Made by a program: the position numbers and the translations under genes
Shown here: positions 9,101 to 17,572 of the stretch, one piece after another
Numbering within the stretch: position 1 is the stretch's first letter
Layout: each line of letters starts with the position of its first letter
Assembly: GCF_000186865.1 (NCBI RefSeq)
Contig: NW_008705561.1
Span: 1,357,500-1,421,499 of the forward strand
DNA from: Aureococcus anophagefferens
Taxonomy: Eukaryota > Sar > Pelagophyceae > Pelagomonadales > Pelagomonadaceae
DNA length: 64,000 nt
Reading direction: 5' to 3'
Notes under the pieces: model-generated
Told to the model about the DNA's origin: nothing
Seen by the model: the letters and a program-made list of their open reading frames with translations, nothing else
Databases searched by the model: none

Positions 9101-11584
9101 CGGGGGCGACGGGTGCGGCGACGTCGTCGACGAGTTCGACGCGAGGTCGAAGGGCGTCGCCGCCGTCGCGGACTCGTCGACGTCCGTGTCGTAGGTCAGC
9201 ACGGACGGCCGGCTCGTCTCCGCGAGCGACGGCTGCGCGGACACGGCGGCCGGCGGCGCGTCGGGCGCGTCGTCGCCGCCGCCGCCGTCGTCGTCGTCGC
9301 CGCGCGGGAACGCGTCCTGGTCTTCCTCGTCGTCGTCGTCGTCGTCCGGCGGCGGCGCCGCGGGCGGCGGCGGCGGCGCGTCGTCGTCGTCGGCGCGGAC
9401 GTCGCGGACGCCGCCGCCGGCCTCGAGCGACGACGGCGCCCAGACGACCTGGGAGTCGCGCTTCGGCGGGTGGAGCTCCGTCGTCGCGGCGAGCACGTCG
9501 CCGCCCTCGACCTCGGCGGGGAGCCGCGTCTCCGCGAGGTCCGGCAGGAGCTCCGCGGACGTCGCGACCTCCGTTGGGAGCTCCGGCGGCGCTTTGAGAT
9601 GCGGCGGCGGCGCGTAGGACTTGCGGTGCTCCACGGGCGGCGTGCGGCCCAGGGCCACGTCCATGGCCTGCTGCTTCGCGAGCGTCTTCCGCTCCGGCGA
9701 CAGGGGCGTGAGCGCGTGCCAGTCGCCCGCGTTTTGCGCGCCGGAATTCGGGCTCCGCGGCGGCGTCCGCGGCGCGCGGCTCCGCTCGAGGTTGCGCCGC
9801 GCGTCCACGGAGAGCCCGGACGACGACCCGCGCGAGTCCGGGAAGTTCCCGCCGCCGGGCGTCGCCGGCGTGCGGAAGCCCTCGGTGACGGGCGTCGGCG
9901 GCTCGACGAACGGCGCGCCGTCGTCGTCGTCGTCGTCGGAGTCGTCGAACGCCTCGCGGCGCGTCGGCGCGGACCGCGGCCGCCGCTCGCGCCGCGACTC
10001 GGCCCGGAGCCGCGCGGTCTCGAGCTCGACCTCGAGCTCGCGGCAGCGCGCCTCGCGGCGCACGAGGTCCTGGCGCTCGAAGAAGATGACGCGGTTCTTC
10101 TCGCGCCGCTTCGCGTCCAACGCCCGGAGCCGCTCCCGCAGCTTCGCGAGGCGCACGTCCTGGGAGAAGGCGAGGGGCTTCCCCCGCGCCTCGAGCTGGA
10201 CGTCGTCGATCCTGCGCGTGAGGCCGAGCATGTCGCCGCTGAGCTTCGCGAGCGCGTCCTCGGCCTCGCGCTGGCGCCTCCGGCCGCGGCGCATCTCCGC
10301 CTGCATGAAGGCGAGGTGGCGCCGCGGCGCGTCGACGGCGGCGTAGTTGGCGCCCGAGTCGTAGCACACGGGCGCGAGCTGGCCCGTCGTCGCCGGCCCG
10401 CCGTCGCCGTAGCCGTCGACCTCGATCTTCTCGGGGAAGCCGACGGCGCCCGGCGACCGCGGCGCGCGGTCGTCGTCGGCCCAGGTCACGGCGTTGTTCG
10501 GCGTGCGCTCGGGGGAGGCGTCGTAGGCGGACCCGGGCACGTAGGGCGCGGCGGCGTCGTCGCGGCTCTTTCGCTCGTCCGCGACGTACTTGTCGACGCG
10601 CGTCTGCGGCATCGCGCGGAGTTCGCCCAGCAGCGCCCGCTCCGCGTCCGTCTTCGGCCCGTAGTAGTGGGGCAGCGTGACGACGGCGCCCCGGCCCTTC
10701 TTCGCCGATGGCACGTAGTCGTCGCCGCGCAGGTCGTCGAAGCCCGGGTGCGCGTGCGGCAGGAGGAGCGGATTCCGCTTCGCGGTCTCGAACCCTAAAT
10801 CGAGCTTCCGCGCCACGTTTTCTAGAAATTCGACGTCCCGGAGCATGGTGAAGACGTAGGGCGTGCCGCCGAGGTCGAAGGACGGCGCGTGGCTGCCGAG
10901 GAGGCTCCGCCGCCGCGCGAGGCACGTCGCGATCTTCATCGTCAAAGTCCGCAGCGTGTCGACGTGGCCCGCCAGACCCCGCGGCGGCCCCGCGGCCTTG
11001 GCCTGGATCGCCAGCACCATGGAGTCGTCGTCGGCGAGGTCGTGCGCCAGGGGCGACGGCGGCGGCGGGTCGTCGCCCGTGACGAGCTCGTGGGCCATGC
11101 GGAGCACCTCGTTCCGCTGGAGCGCGAGGCGCACGAGCTCGAGCTCCGTGCCGTAGCCCGCGCCGATCTTCTCGTAGGTCACGGCCGCCGACGCGTCGCC
11201 GCCGTCGGACGTGCGCACGACCAGCAGCGGCAGCCCCTTGCCCAGGAGCGGCACGGGCTCCGCGACGGGCCGCGTCGCCGGCACGCGCGCGCGGGGCCCC
11301 GGCGCGCCGTACTCGCCGCCGCCGCCGCCGCCGGGCGCGGCCCGCAGCTTGACGCCGACCTCGAGGCGCAGCTTGTTCGCCTTGACGCGCTGCTGCTCGT
11401 TGAAGATGGCGCTCATGGCCCGCGGGCAGTTCGGGTCCCGCATGGCGTCGTAGCGGGGCAGGCCCTCCAGCGACAGGCGGCCGTTCCATTTGTCCTCCTT
11501 GAGCCGGACGCGCAGGTCGCCCGTCCCGCCCTTCTTCGGCGGCCGCCGCGCGACGCCCGGCGACCACGCGGCCGCGTCGCCCAT
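6065..11584 (-). CDS. Very large disordered, Ser/Asp/Pro-rich protein
   Basis: Single exon of 1,839 codons from the ATG at 11584; an upstream in-frame GTG exists but no ATG. The first ~450 residues look globular and include LRVRLKEDKWNGRLSLEGL and a conserved-looking stretch around VFTMLRDVEFLENVARKLDL. A charged coiled coil follows (QDLVRREARCRELEVELETA). The rest is low complexity: acidic runs coded by GTC/GAC microsatellites, many short SRPGTAP/SRPGSR motifs, three LSAERS repeats, and alternating short Ala/Glu helices. It ends GGIAGAAAAFGNMFS. No domain I can name; scaffold or cytoskeletal roles are guesses. The strong GC3 bias also leaves long non-coding open frames on both strands here. 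Confidence 0.7.
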   Translation of the reverse strand: MGDAAAWSPGVARRPPKKGGTGDLRVRLKEDKWNGRLSLEGLPRYDAMRDPNCPRAMSAIFNEQQRVKANKLRLEVGVKLRAAPGGGGGGEYGAPGPRARVPATRPVAEPVPLLGKGLPLLVVRTSDGGDASAAVTYEKIGAGYGTELELVRLALQRNEVLRMAHELVTGDDPPPPSPLAHDLADDDSMVLAIQAKAAGPPRGLAGHVDTLRTLTMKIATCLARRRSLLGSHAPSFDLGGTPYVFTMLRDVEFLENVARKLDLGFETAKRNPLLLPHAHPGFDDLRGDDYVPSAKKGRGAVVTLPHYYGPKTDAERALLGELRAMPQTRVDKYVADERKSRDDAAAPYVPGSAYDASPERTPNNAVTWADDDRAPRSPGAVGFPEKIEVDGYGDGGPATTGQLAPVCYDSGANYAAVDAPRRHLAFMQAEMRRGRRRQREAEDALAKLSGDMLGLTRRIDDVQLEARGKPLAFSQDVRLAKLRERLRALDAKRREKNRVIFFERQDLVRREARCRELEVELETARLRAESRRERRPRSAPTRREAFDDSDDDDDDGAPFVEPPTPVTEGFRTPATPGGGNFPDSRGSSSGLSVDARRNLERSRAPRTPPRSPNSGAQNAGDWHALTPLSPERKTLAKQQAMDVALGRTPPVEHRKSYAPPPHLKAPPELPTEVATSAELLPDLAETRLPAEVEGGDVLAATTELHPPKRDSQVVWAPSSLEAGGGVRDVRADDDDAPPPPPAAPPPDDDDDDEEDQDAFPRGDDDDGGGGDDAPDAPPAAVSAQPSLAETSRPSVLTYDTDVDESATAATPFDLASNSSTTSPHPSPPRAAPKKKSLVAEPSVAEDALSPKETVQSLDAGATVGPQATVYTDLPAPSLDEPSAQSAARSAAAASEPSAAEPASEAPSSLPGNAESDTAAYSELPSTVAADMSAAARDLREGAEAAMDQDSAAGFLRNEGLRAAAREEATGFLAETAARAAGADEPSSEDASRVDAQVDAQVSSIGPMSAPAPRATVAPTLRATVGPRPSSAASARPSSAKSHVSRLTMGSQLPPASAATPEDMSHAPTWDLGERSEATEPTASEPTASEPTRDYSSMPSTAVAERDAAADYLQHESQTAATRLDSADALRADARVASNRLDAADGLRLAARVASSPQFERPGSGDASQQFPSRQTSGQPTPTPSRPGTAPKADVVAAAPRADVLVVAEPAAAPAPSRPGSRPATAPSAPPSRPGTAPALLSGRADAPLDDDDDGHLEAALLLFGLAPDGAPPAARPPARDAPELFDARVGPSRPGTAPSRPGSRAASAGVRLGDNLVLEIDESGRIVIGPAQPGTPLGTPLRLFDDGVAVPGTAPPPRTAPRPGADEPAGAATPPPRRLMSTRDGSVAEVLTIAAPAPGVAPAGVPRDRKPQKAVSSMADFFVRTPTPPPTPPAPEPAPAPKPATPPVVKVWRPPDFGVSRKTEVFDPRAPVYRDEDSESEESEEGIATEMVHGVRRRMVTQVYDPHRRGAAGESDSESDEPPAEEEASEDPASQSEPPSEDDIRRGSSLAASSLASGGSALGAVDEASRGAVDEASRSRSAADDESFRTAEQAPAEPAELVVPTAEEPHAPVDEEPSLARVSFAASVPETLSAERSVASSSAPPETLSAERSGGTLATPSDATLSAERSYATTPATSARGSSARDSSDDLDAYSAGDSLRGPSVLDATSMATTRTAYTAEDEEARADQEEARRFLRHAALRAEALEMLIAEGRRAMAKNQLSVTSAAAESYLATIYDGYAVHPNATTALADYVDDATLASFEENRSLETVSEEGEDDDLGAAGGGIAGAAAAFGNMFS

Positions 11585-11785
11585 GGCGTCGGACGACGAC
11601 ACCGGGAGCCCGAGGCAGCCCGGGCTCCTCGCAACGCGCTTTACACGAGGTGCATCTTGACGAGGAGTGGCAGGACTTCACCTTGACGAGGTCCTTCGTG
11701 AACCTCATATGGAGAGCATGCTTATGGGCAAAGTTTGTGGCCTTTGAGATCGCCGTGATACCGCGCGCAGCGCTCGAACACGCGG

Positions 11786-12562
11786 ATGGACGCGCCGCCG
11801 CCGGGCGCCGCGCCGCCGCCCACGGCGGCGCCGGACGGCGCCTTCCGCGCGCGCGTCGAGGCCTACTACCGGGAGCACAACCCGGCGCGGCTGTCGCTCG
11901 TCGACGAGATCGTGGCCAAGTACGCGGGCCGCGAGGAGGCGCTCTGGGCCAAGCTCGCGAAGAAGTACGACGGCGCCGCGACGGCGGCCGACCGCGTCGA
12001 CTTCCGGTCGCGGACCTTCGACGCGCTCGCGGCGCTGCGGACGCCCGGCGTCGCGCCGCCCGCGCCGTCGGCGCGGCCGCTGGACAACGTGCACAAGTTC
12101 CGGCCCTTCCTGCCCGCGAGCAGCGGCGAGCGCGACGACCGCGTGAAGCAGAGCGCGCACCACGCGCCGCGGCCCGAGCCCGACGCGGCCGCGTCGTCGC
12201 GCGGCGCCGAGCTGCTCGAGGCCGTGACGGACCCGCTCCGCGACGGCCCCCACGGCGTGCTCTGGCGCGCGCTCCGCGACCGCGCGGCCGTCAAGGTCGT
12301 CCTCCGCCGCGTCAACTGCATCCGCGGCAGCTGCGTCGGCCTCCTCAAGGCCTTCGACCGCCACATGAACCTCGTCCTCGTCGACGCCGCGGAGACGACG
12401 GTGCCGCCCATGCGGAACCCGGACCGCGCGCGGCCCGTGACGCGCTTCCTCAAGCAGGTCCTCATCCGCGGCGACAACGTCGTCCTCGTCTGCCGCGCGC
12501 CGAACCTCGTCGGCCACGACCGGCACCAGCAACGGAGCAAGCGCGGGCCGGGCCGATCGTAA
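11786..12562 (+). CDS. LSM11-like Sm-domain protein
   Basis: 258 residues, single exon. Residues 20-62 form a small helical module (AYYREHNPARLSLVDEIVAK, YAGREEALWAKLAKKY). An Sm fold occupies the C-terminal third: Sm1 about 155-205 (RALRDRAAVKVVLRRVNCIR then GSCVGLLKAFDRHMNLVLVD) and Sm2 about 221-237 (FLKQVLIRGDNVVLV). The R-G-x-C-x-G-x-x-x-AFD-x-x-x-NLVL-x-D pattern with a long N-terminal extension is how LSM11 of the U7 snRNP looks; SmB-type proteins share AFDxHMNL but start at the Sm fold. If right, it would act with U7 snRNA at histone pre-mRNA 3' ends, matching the stem-loops at 1107 and 3173. A generic LSm protein is the alternative. Confidence 0.55.
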   Translation: MDAPPPGAAPPPTAAPDGAFRARVEAYYREHNPARLSLVDEIVAKYAGREEALWAKLAKKYDGAATAADRVDFRSRTFDALAALRTPGVAPPAPSARPLDNVHKFRPFLPASSGERDDRVKQSAHHAPRPEPDAAASSRGAELLEAVTDPLRDGPHGVLWRALRDRAAVKVVLRRVNCIRGSCVGLLKAFDRHMNLVLVDAAETTVPPMRNPDRARPVTRFLKQVLIRGDNVVLVCRAPNLVGHDRHQQRSKRGPGRS

Positions 12563-13265
12563 GACCCGGCGCGCCGTCGTTGCGCGGCTACTCCTCCGCC
12601 CGTAACATATCCCGCCGGCGGGACGAGCACTGGTGTGTGCGCCTCAATGAGCCTTCAAACACATCCAAAATCAGCTCAGCCAGGGCCCTCCCCGCCGCTT
12701 AGACCTTAAGGCACGTCGCTGACGCCGCCCGTCGCGCGGTTGGTACGCGGGGGTCCCCCGGTGAGTATAAGAACGCGGCCGGCGCCTTAAAGTACCGCCG
12801 AACTCGCATGTCGCGCCGCGGTCGCGCGGCCCGTCGGGCGCGTTTCGCGCGCGCGTGTCGGATATCTTGGAGGTTCGCACGAATCACCACCGGCCCTTCG
12901 CCGACTGCTTTCCTGCCGCGAGCTCTCCGGGTTTCGGGTACTGCCTGCGCTGAGCCCTCGTGAACCAAGGAGAACCAAGGGCTCGAAGTTTCGTTGATAA
13001 CTGCACAAAGCAGCCACGATGCACTCGGCGGAGAGCATCTCTGGAGGTCCTTCTGGGCTGCTGGGGCGGCGCGCGCAGCGCATGCACAAAGGGCGCCACA
13101 TCTTCTGTCGCGCGGCCTCCATGGCGCGCATCAGCGGCCGCGAGCGCGCATCATTGGTGCGGCGGGTCGGCGCGGCGGTGGAGCGCCACGCCCCGAAGAT
13201 CATGAAAATGTCGATGCTCGTCGGCGCGATGGCCTGCCTCGCGGGGACGCGCTCGTCGTCGTGCA
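12563..13265. other. Intergenic, less GC-biased; shared 20-mer
   Basis: No coding region I can support. It holds AACATATCCCGCCGGCGGGA (12604-12623), whose 14-bp core TCCCGCCGGCGGGA is palindromic and which recurs exactly at 55031. Base composition is more even than in flanking genes and continues so into the transposase-like gene downstream. Confidence 0.6.
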
Positions 13266-16110
13266 TTGCCGCGGCCCGTGGACCTCGACGAGACGCTGGA
13301 GCCGACCTTCACGGACGGCGCGCGCAAGTACTGGCACCTGCGGTTCACATGTCCGTGCAGCGAGAAGACGGTGACCGTCCGGAAATACCTCCGGAAGCTG
13401 TCCGACGGCGACGACGTGGAGAAGGAGAAGGAGGCGGCGCTGGAGCGGCTCTGGGCGGGGCTCATCGATGAGCACGGAGAACACCTGGGCCTCGGGGTCG
13501 TCGGCGGCGACGGCGCGATGGACGAGGACGCGGCGCCCGAGGAGGCGGGGGTCGTCTGCCAGCCGTGCTCCCCGCCGAGCTCACCCGGGGCGAAGCGAGG
13601 GCGTGTTGCAGCGCAGCACCCGACGCCACAGTCGATGCGAGACGCACGAGAAGCCCCTGCGGCGGAGCCCGAACCGGCGCCGGAGCCCGAGCCGGCGCCG
13701 GAGCCCGACGACGGACCCGAGCCGCCTCTGCCGCCGGCGCCCCCGGCCCCACGGCGCTCGACACGCCCGCATCATGCTCCTGTCGACACCTACCAACCCC
13801 CTGTTCCCCGTGACCGGACGGCGTTCGCTGCCGCTCTACGTCGCCAGTACGACTCGACGCCGCGGCAGCCAGCAGCAGCCCGCGGGCCCGTCGTTTCGAG
13901 CGACCGCATCGACGAGGGCGTCGGCTCCAGCGACTCCAGCGACGAGGGCTGCGCGGGCTGCGCCAAGTGCGTGACGAAGGACGCGCTGCTCCGCGAGGCC
14001 GACATGGAGATTCAGAGCCTCCGCGCGAAGTTGTCGACGCCTGGGGCCGCGTGGGCCAAGACCGTCGAGGCGCTCCCGAACCGCACGCAGGGCATGGCGA
14101 AGAAGGGTTTGGCGCTCATGGCGCGCCTCGAGCCGACGAGCACGCCGCGCGCGAACGGCGGACCCGACGGTAGCGGATCCGACGACGACTCCAGCGACGA
14201 TCCGGAGCCCCCCCGGCCGCGGCGCCGGGTCACAGCCGCTCGTGTCGACGAGCCATCGGCGGGGCCGGCGACAGAGGCGAAGGCCCGTGACGTGAATCCT
14301 GTGCTCGCGGCCCTCTTCGTGCACGGCGGAGGCGACCAGAGCCGGACCGCGGCGATCCTCCAGGCCGTCGTCGCGCGAGCAGGGAAGCTGCTGCGACTGG
14401 ACTTGAAGGAGATCAAGGCCCTACGCGCCATGGGCCGGGCGATCAAGGGCTACTTCTCGCTCGCGGCCCTTCCGAACGGCGGGACGCGTCGGAAGTATGC
14501 CCAGCAGAAGGTGGACGCGGTGATGGAGGCTGTAACGCCGGCGGATGGCGCTGCCAAGAACTTGCTCCGGGGCATCTCGCGGGTCTGCTGCGGCGACAAC
14601 GTGAGCCACAGCGTCATCGGTCGCTTCTCGAACGCGGCGGATCGACGGAAGCTACAAGACGACGCGGGCAAGCTTGCACGCCACCGCATGCGGGCTCTGC
14701 GCTCTGATCTCGTCGACCTCGCCTGTGCTCGTGAGTATTGGCACCAGAACGACGACGTGCGACTCGACACTTTCGCGGGGAGGTGCACCAAGAAGGTGAA
14801 GATCGTCACGGTCCAGGTCGACTCCGACGGGCGGAGGACGCTCGTCGTGAAGGAGGATCACCACCAGCGCCACACGAAGCACGCGGGCGATTTGGAGATC
14901 TACCAGGCCTTCCTGAAGTCGGCGGGCTACGCCTCTCACCTCGCCGCCCATCCCAGCCACAAGATCTCCTTCACGCTCTTCAAGCGGGCCAAGTGCCCGT
15001 GCATCGCTGTGTGAAATCAAATCTTCAACCCGACTTCAGCACCTCCGCTGCGCTTCGAGAACTCGATGAGAGCAATCGATCCGTCCAAAAATCAGCCGAA
15101 TCGACTTCGATTTGACCGAGCTAGAGAATTTCAAAGTTTGGTCGGGACGTCCCAAACCAGTCGTTGATTTGCACGTGTACAGGTGCATCGGCGAGCCGCA
15201 CCAGCGCGAGTGCGCCGACGAGATCAAGACCAGCATGAGGGAACGACTGCTCGCTCTGAACCGCCTGCGCCTCTCGGTCAAAGAACGGCAAGCGACGTGC
15301 CAGGGCCCAGTCTGCCGTGCACGGCGTGCAGCCGTCGACGCACGTTCTGCGGCGCCCGAGGCCTCGTACCTCCAGGCAGAGCAGACCGCCGCCTACAAAT
15401 TCAGCAAGATCCACGAACGATCGAATCTGTCCGCGGGCATGTTCTCAAGCTGCATGCTCTGCCCGGCAATACGCTGTGAAGATCTCGAGCTGACGACCGA
15501 CGATGACGAGCGTGTGTTGATGCACAGGAAGGAGTGCGCCTACGGTGATTGCGATGAATGTGGCGTCGACCAGCGCTTTTTTCGTTGCCCCTGCGAGGAC
15601 ACTGACGTCGAGGTGAAGCTCCGCGAGTACCGGCTCCAGCCCCGGACGGTGAAAGGCGAAGACGACGAGGGCAACAGTATCAGCTCCACCATGGCCGTCA
15701 AGGAGCTCACGGAGGTCATGGTCACGGGCAGTGAGCTCCTCACGAAAATTGAAGCCGCGGCAACAGAGTATTTCACGCACTGCTGGAATTGCCGATGGGC
15801 CAACACGGCTCGGCTGAACGACATGCATAAGTTCACCGATACCGAGCTATTCATTCAGACCGATTTCGCTGCGCAGATCTCCAACGCTGCCCAGGACAAC
15901 CTCTGCTGCACACACAGGAACCATACGAATCTCGACGTGTTCGTCGTAGCATCGGATCCACGACTCGTCGACGTGACGGTGAAGCATGCCGACGGGTCCT
16001 CTTCCTTCGTCAAGAAACGCATCACACGCCAACTGCGACGGCCTTTCGCAGCGATGGCAAGGCTTGGGTCCTCGAAAGCGACTCGGACACTGTTGTGCTC
16101 ATGGACCTAG
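13266..16110 (+). CDS. Transposase-like protein, C-terminus apparently truncated
   Basis: Exons 13266-14998 and 15183-16110, joined across an introner with an exact 8-bp duplication. The N-terminal half is acidic and Pro/Glu-rich (EPEPAPEPEPAPEP); a helical region and a Cys-rich segment follow (KCPCIGEPHQRECADEI, CDECGVDQRFFRCPC). Then HCWNCRWANTARLNDMHKF and FIQTDFAAQISNAAQDNLCC. This order (helical domain, HPSHKISFTLFKRAKCPC, Cys-rich zone, then an Asp after a beta strand) resembles the D...D...E transposase-derived proteins common in protists and cnidarians (family recalled, not searched). Later acidic residues of a full catalytic core are not evident before the stop. The true start is unclear: no ATG opens this frame before 13518. 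Codon bias is weaker than in neighbours. Confidence 0.5.
15007..15182 (+). mobile_element. Introner, 176 bp (family 1, antisense) in transposase-like gene
   Basis: Perfect 8-bp duplication GTGCATCG at 14999-15006 and 15183-15190. Ends CTGTGTGAAATCAAATC...GATTTGCACGTGTACAG are imperfect inverted repeats. The family core appears as TCCGTCCAAAAATCAGCC, the reverse of the copy at 25354. Excising 14999-15182 (GT donor in the duplication, AG in the element) joins AKCP to CIGEPHQ in frame. Confidence 0.9.
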
Positions 16111-16892
16111 ACTCCAGAGAACGCCTCGAGGTATTAGACGCTACCTTCTACATGTTTCCTCAAGATCTCGCGATCGCTGGAGACAAGCTCTTGGTTCTTT
16201 ATCTCGAATATGATGAAGAAGCTCGTGCTACTGGCGGCATCTCGGTGTATGATGTTGTCACTGGCGAACATCGGTTTTCATTTGGATGCGATTCACCTTC
16301 TCTGTCCATTGAGCGAGTTTTGGTGCGCCCTTCTTCTCTCGTCGTCGGCGGTGATCTGGTATACGTGGCTGATTCGAGAGCCCACGCTATCAAGGTCTTC
16401 AATCACGAGACAGGCGCCTTTGTCCGCAAGTTCGGTGCCACTACGCCGCAGATAGACATGGAAGTTTGGGAGGACTTCGACGTTGAAGATTCCATCGAAG
16501 AGCTCGAAAAACTTCGGCCTGGGGAGTTTCTTTGGCCGTTTGGTGTCGACGTCGCCCATGGACGAATGTATGTGAGCGAGCGACTAGGCCGACGAATCCA
16601 AGTTCTGGCACTTCCAGATGGCAAGCCGCTGCAGGTCATCGAGTCGCCGGACGGAGAGATGCTTGGTCGCCTGTGCGTTGATGGCGAGAATGTTTGGTGC
16701 CTCGGGCCGTATAGTCGCGACACGCACTGCCACATCTTCGCGCCCTACCTCTCGGACCCGGCGATTGCCGAGGCCGATCGCCGTGCGCGAGCCGAGGCGG
16801 CCGCGAGCAGGCGGACCGAGGAGGCCGCGCGCGCGTTCGTCCTCGCGAGCAGCGACCGTCGCCGCCGCCGTCGCGCCGCGAGTTGGCCATGA
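16052..16892 (+). CDS. NHL-type beta-propeller fragment
   Basis: About 280 residues beginning near DGKAWVLESDSDTVVLMDLD with no ATG until 16095. At least three blades are visible: GGISVYDVVTGEHRFSFG; LVVGGDLVYVADSRAHAIKV; and LWPFGVDVAHGRMYVSERLG. This is the NHL/6-bladed propeller repeat (hydrophobic strand, VYVADS, then I-V/Q-V-F/L). A basic Ala/Arg helix ends it. The 5' part is missing; a possible acceptor TTTCGCAG lies at 16044-16051, immediately after the transposase-like frame, so the gene may have been split by that insertion. Function not assignable. Confidence 0.6.
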
Positions 16893-16981
16893 CGTTCTAA
16901 GGTCCTCCTCGCACGCCTCCATCTCCTTCAAACAACCTTCTTGCCCTTTCGTATCCGGACGAAGAAATTGCCTCAGCCCGA

Positions 16982-17363
16982 GATGGCGCGCGCCCCGGCC
17001 GTGGACGGGCCCCTGCACGACGGTCCGGCCCCGGGACGGGGGCCGGGGACGGCGGGCATAAGGCGGGCACGGGGGTTCCGGCACGGTAAATGCGCTCCGG
17101 GCACGCGGCCCGGCACGGGCCCGGCACGCGGCACGGCACTCGGCACGGGCCCCCGGGCACGGGCCGGGCACGGGCCACGCGGCCCGGCACGGGCCCGGCA
17201 CTCGGCACGGGCCCCGGGCACGGGCCGGGCACGGGCCGGGGAGGCCCGGCACGGGCCCGGCACGGGGCCCCGGGCACGGCCCGGGCACGGGCCGGGGACG
17301 TGGCCGGGGACCGCGGCACGCACCGTTGTGCAGGGCCCCCTCCGTGGCGGCACGCGCGCATCC
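16982..17363. repeat. TIR-bounded GC minisatellite
   Basis: The ends are imperfect inverted repeats of about 45 bp. Left has GTGGACGGGCCCCTGCACGA then CGGTCCGGCC; the right end reversed has CACGGAGGGGGCCCTGCACA then ACGGTGCGTGCC. Between them (about 17085-17320) are tandem degenerate units of GGGCACGGGCC / CCCGGCACGG, 10-12 bp each. No coding sequence is supported from 16893 to 17572. It resembles a MITE whose interior became a minisatellite. Confidence 0.7.
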
Positions 17364-17572
17364 TGTGGTAGCCTTGTGGTGGCCTCAGCGCCGTCGCGCT
17401 CGCGGCGCTCCTCGCCGGCTCCGCGGCCGTCGCGCCGCCGACGCGGCGCGCGACGCTGCGACTGGGCTGCGGCGTCTCCCGGCTCGATCCCTGGCTCGAT
17501 CCCCGGGCTTCAATAACTTTTGGTGAAGTGGCCACTCACCGATGATGGTTCACTAAAAAAGGCATCGATCGG

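Noticed and set aside
6054..11708. Other very long open frames over the 6-11.6 kb gene on both strands
   Set aside because: Third-position GC bias removes stop codons from shadow frames. Their composition (Arg/Ala/Gly runs) is not protein-like, whereas the chosen frame has balanced amino acids and coherent motifs.
13019..13265. Upstream exon of the transposase-like gene (MHSAESISGG...)
   Set aside because: Frame differs, residues look random, and no donor/acceptor pair could be placed with confidence.
17508..17545. Palindrome GGTGAAGTGGCCACTCACC as a functional site
   Set aside because: Short, imperfect (one-base offset) and single copy; GTGGCCAC alone is expected by chance.
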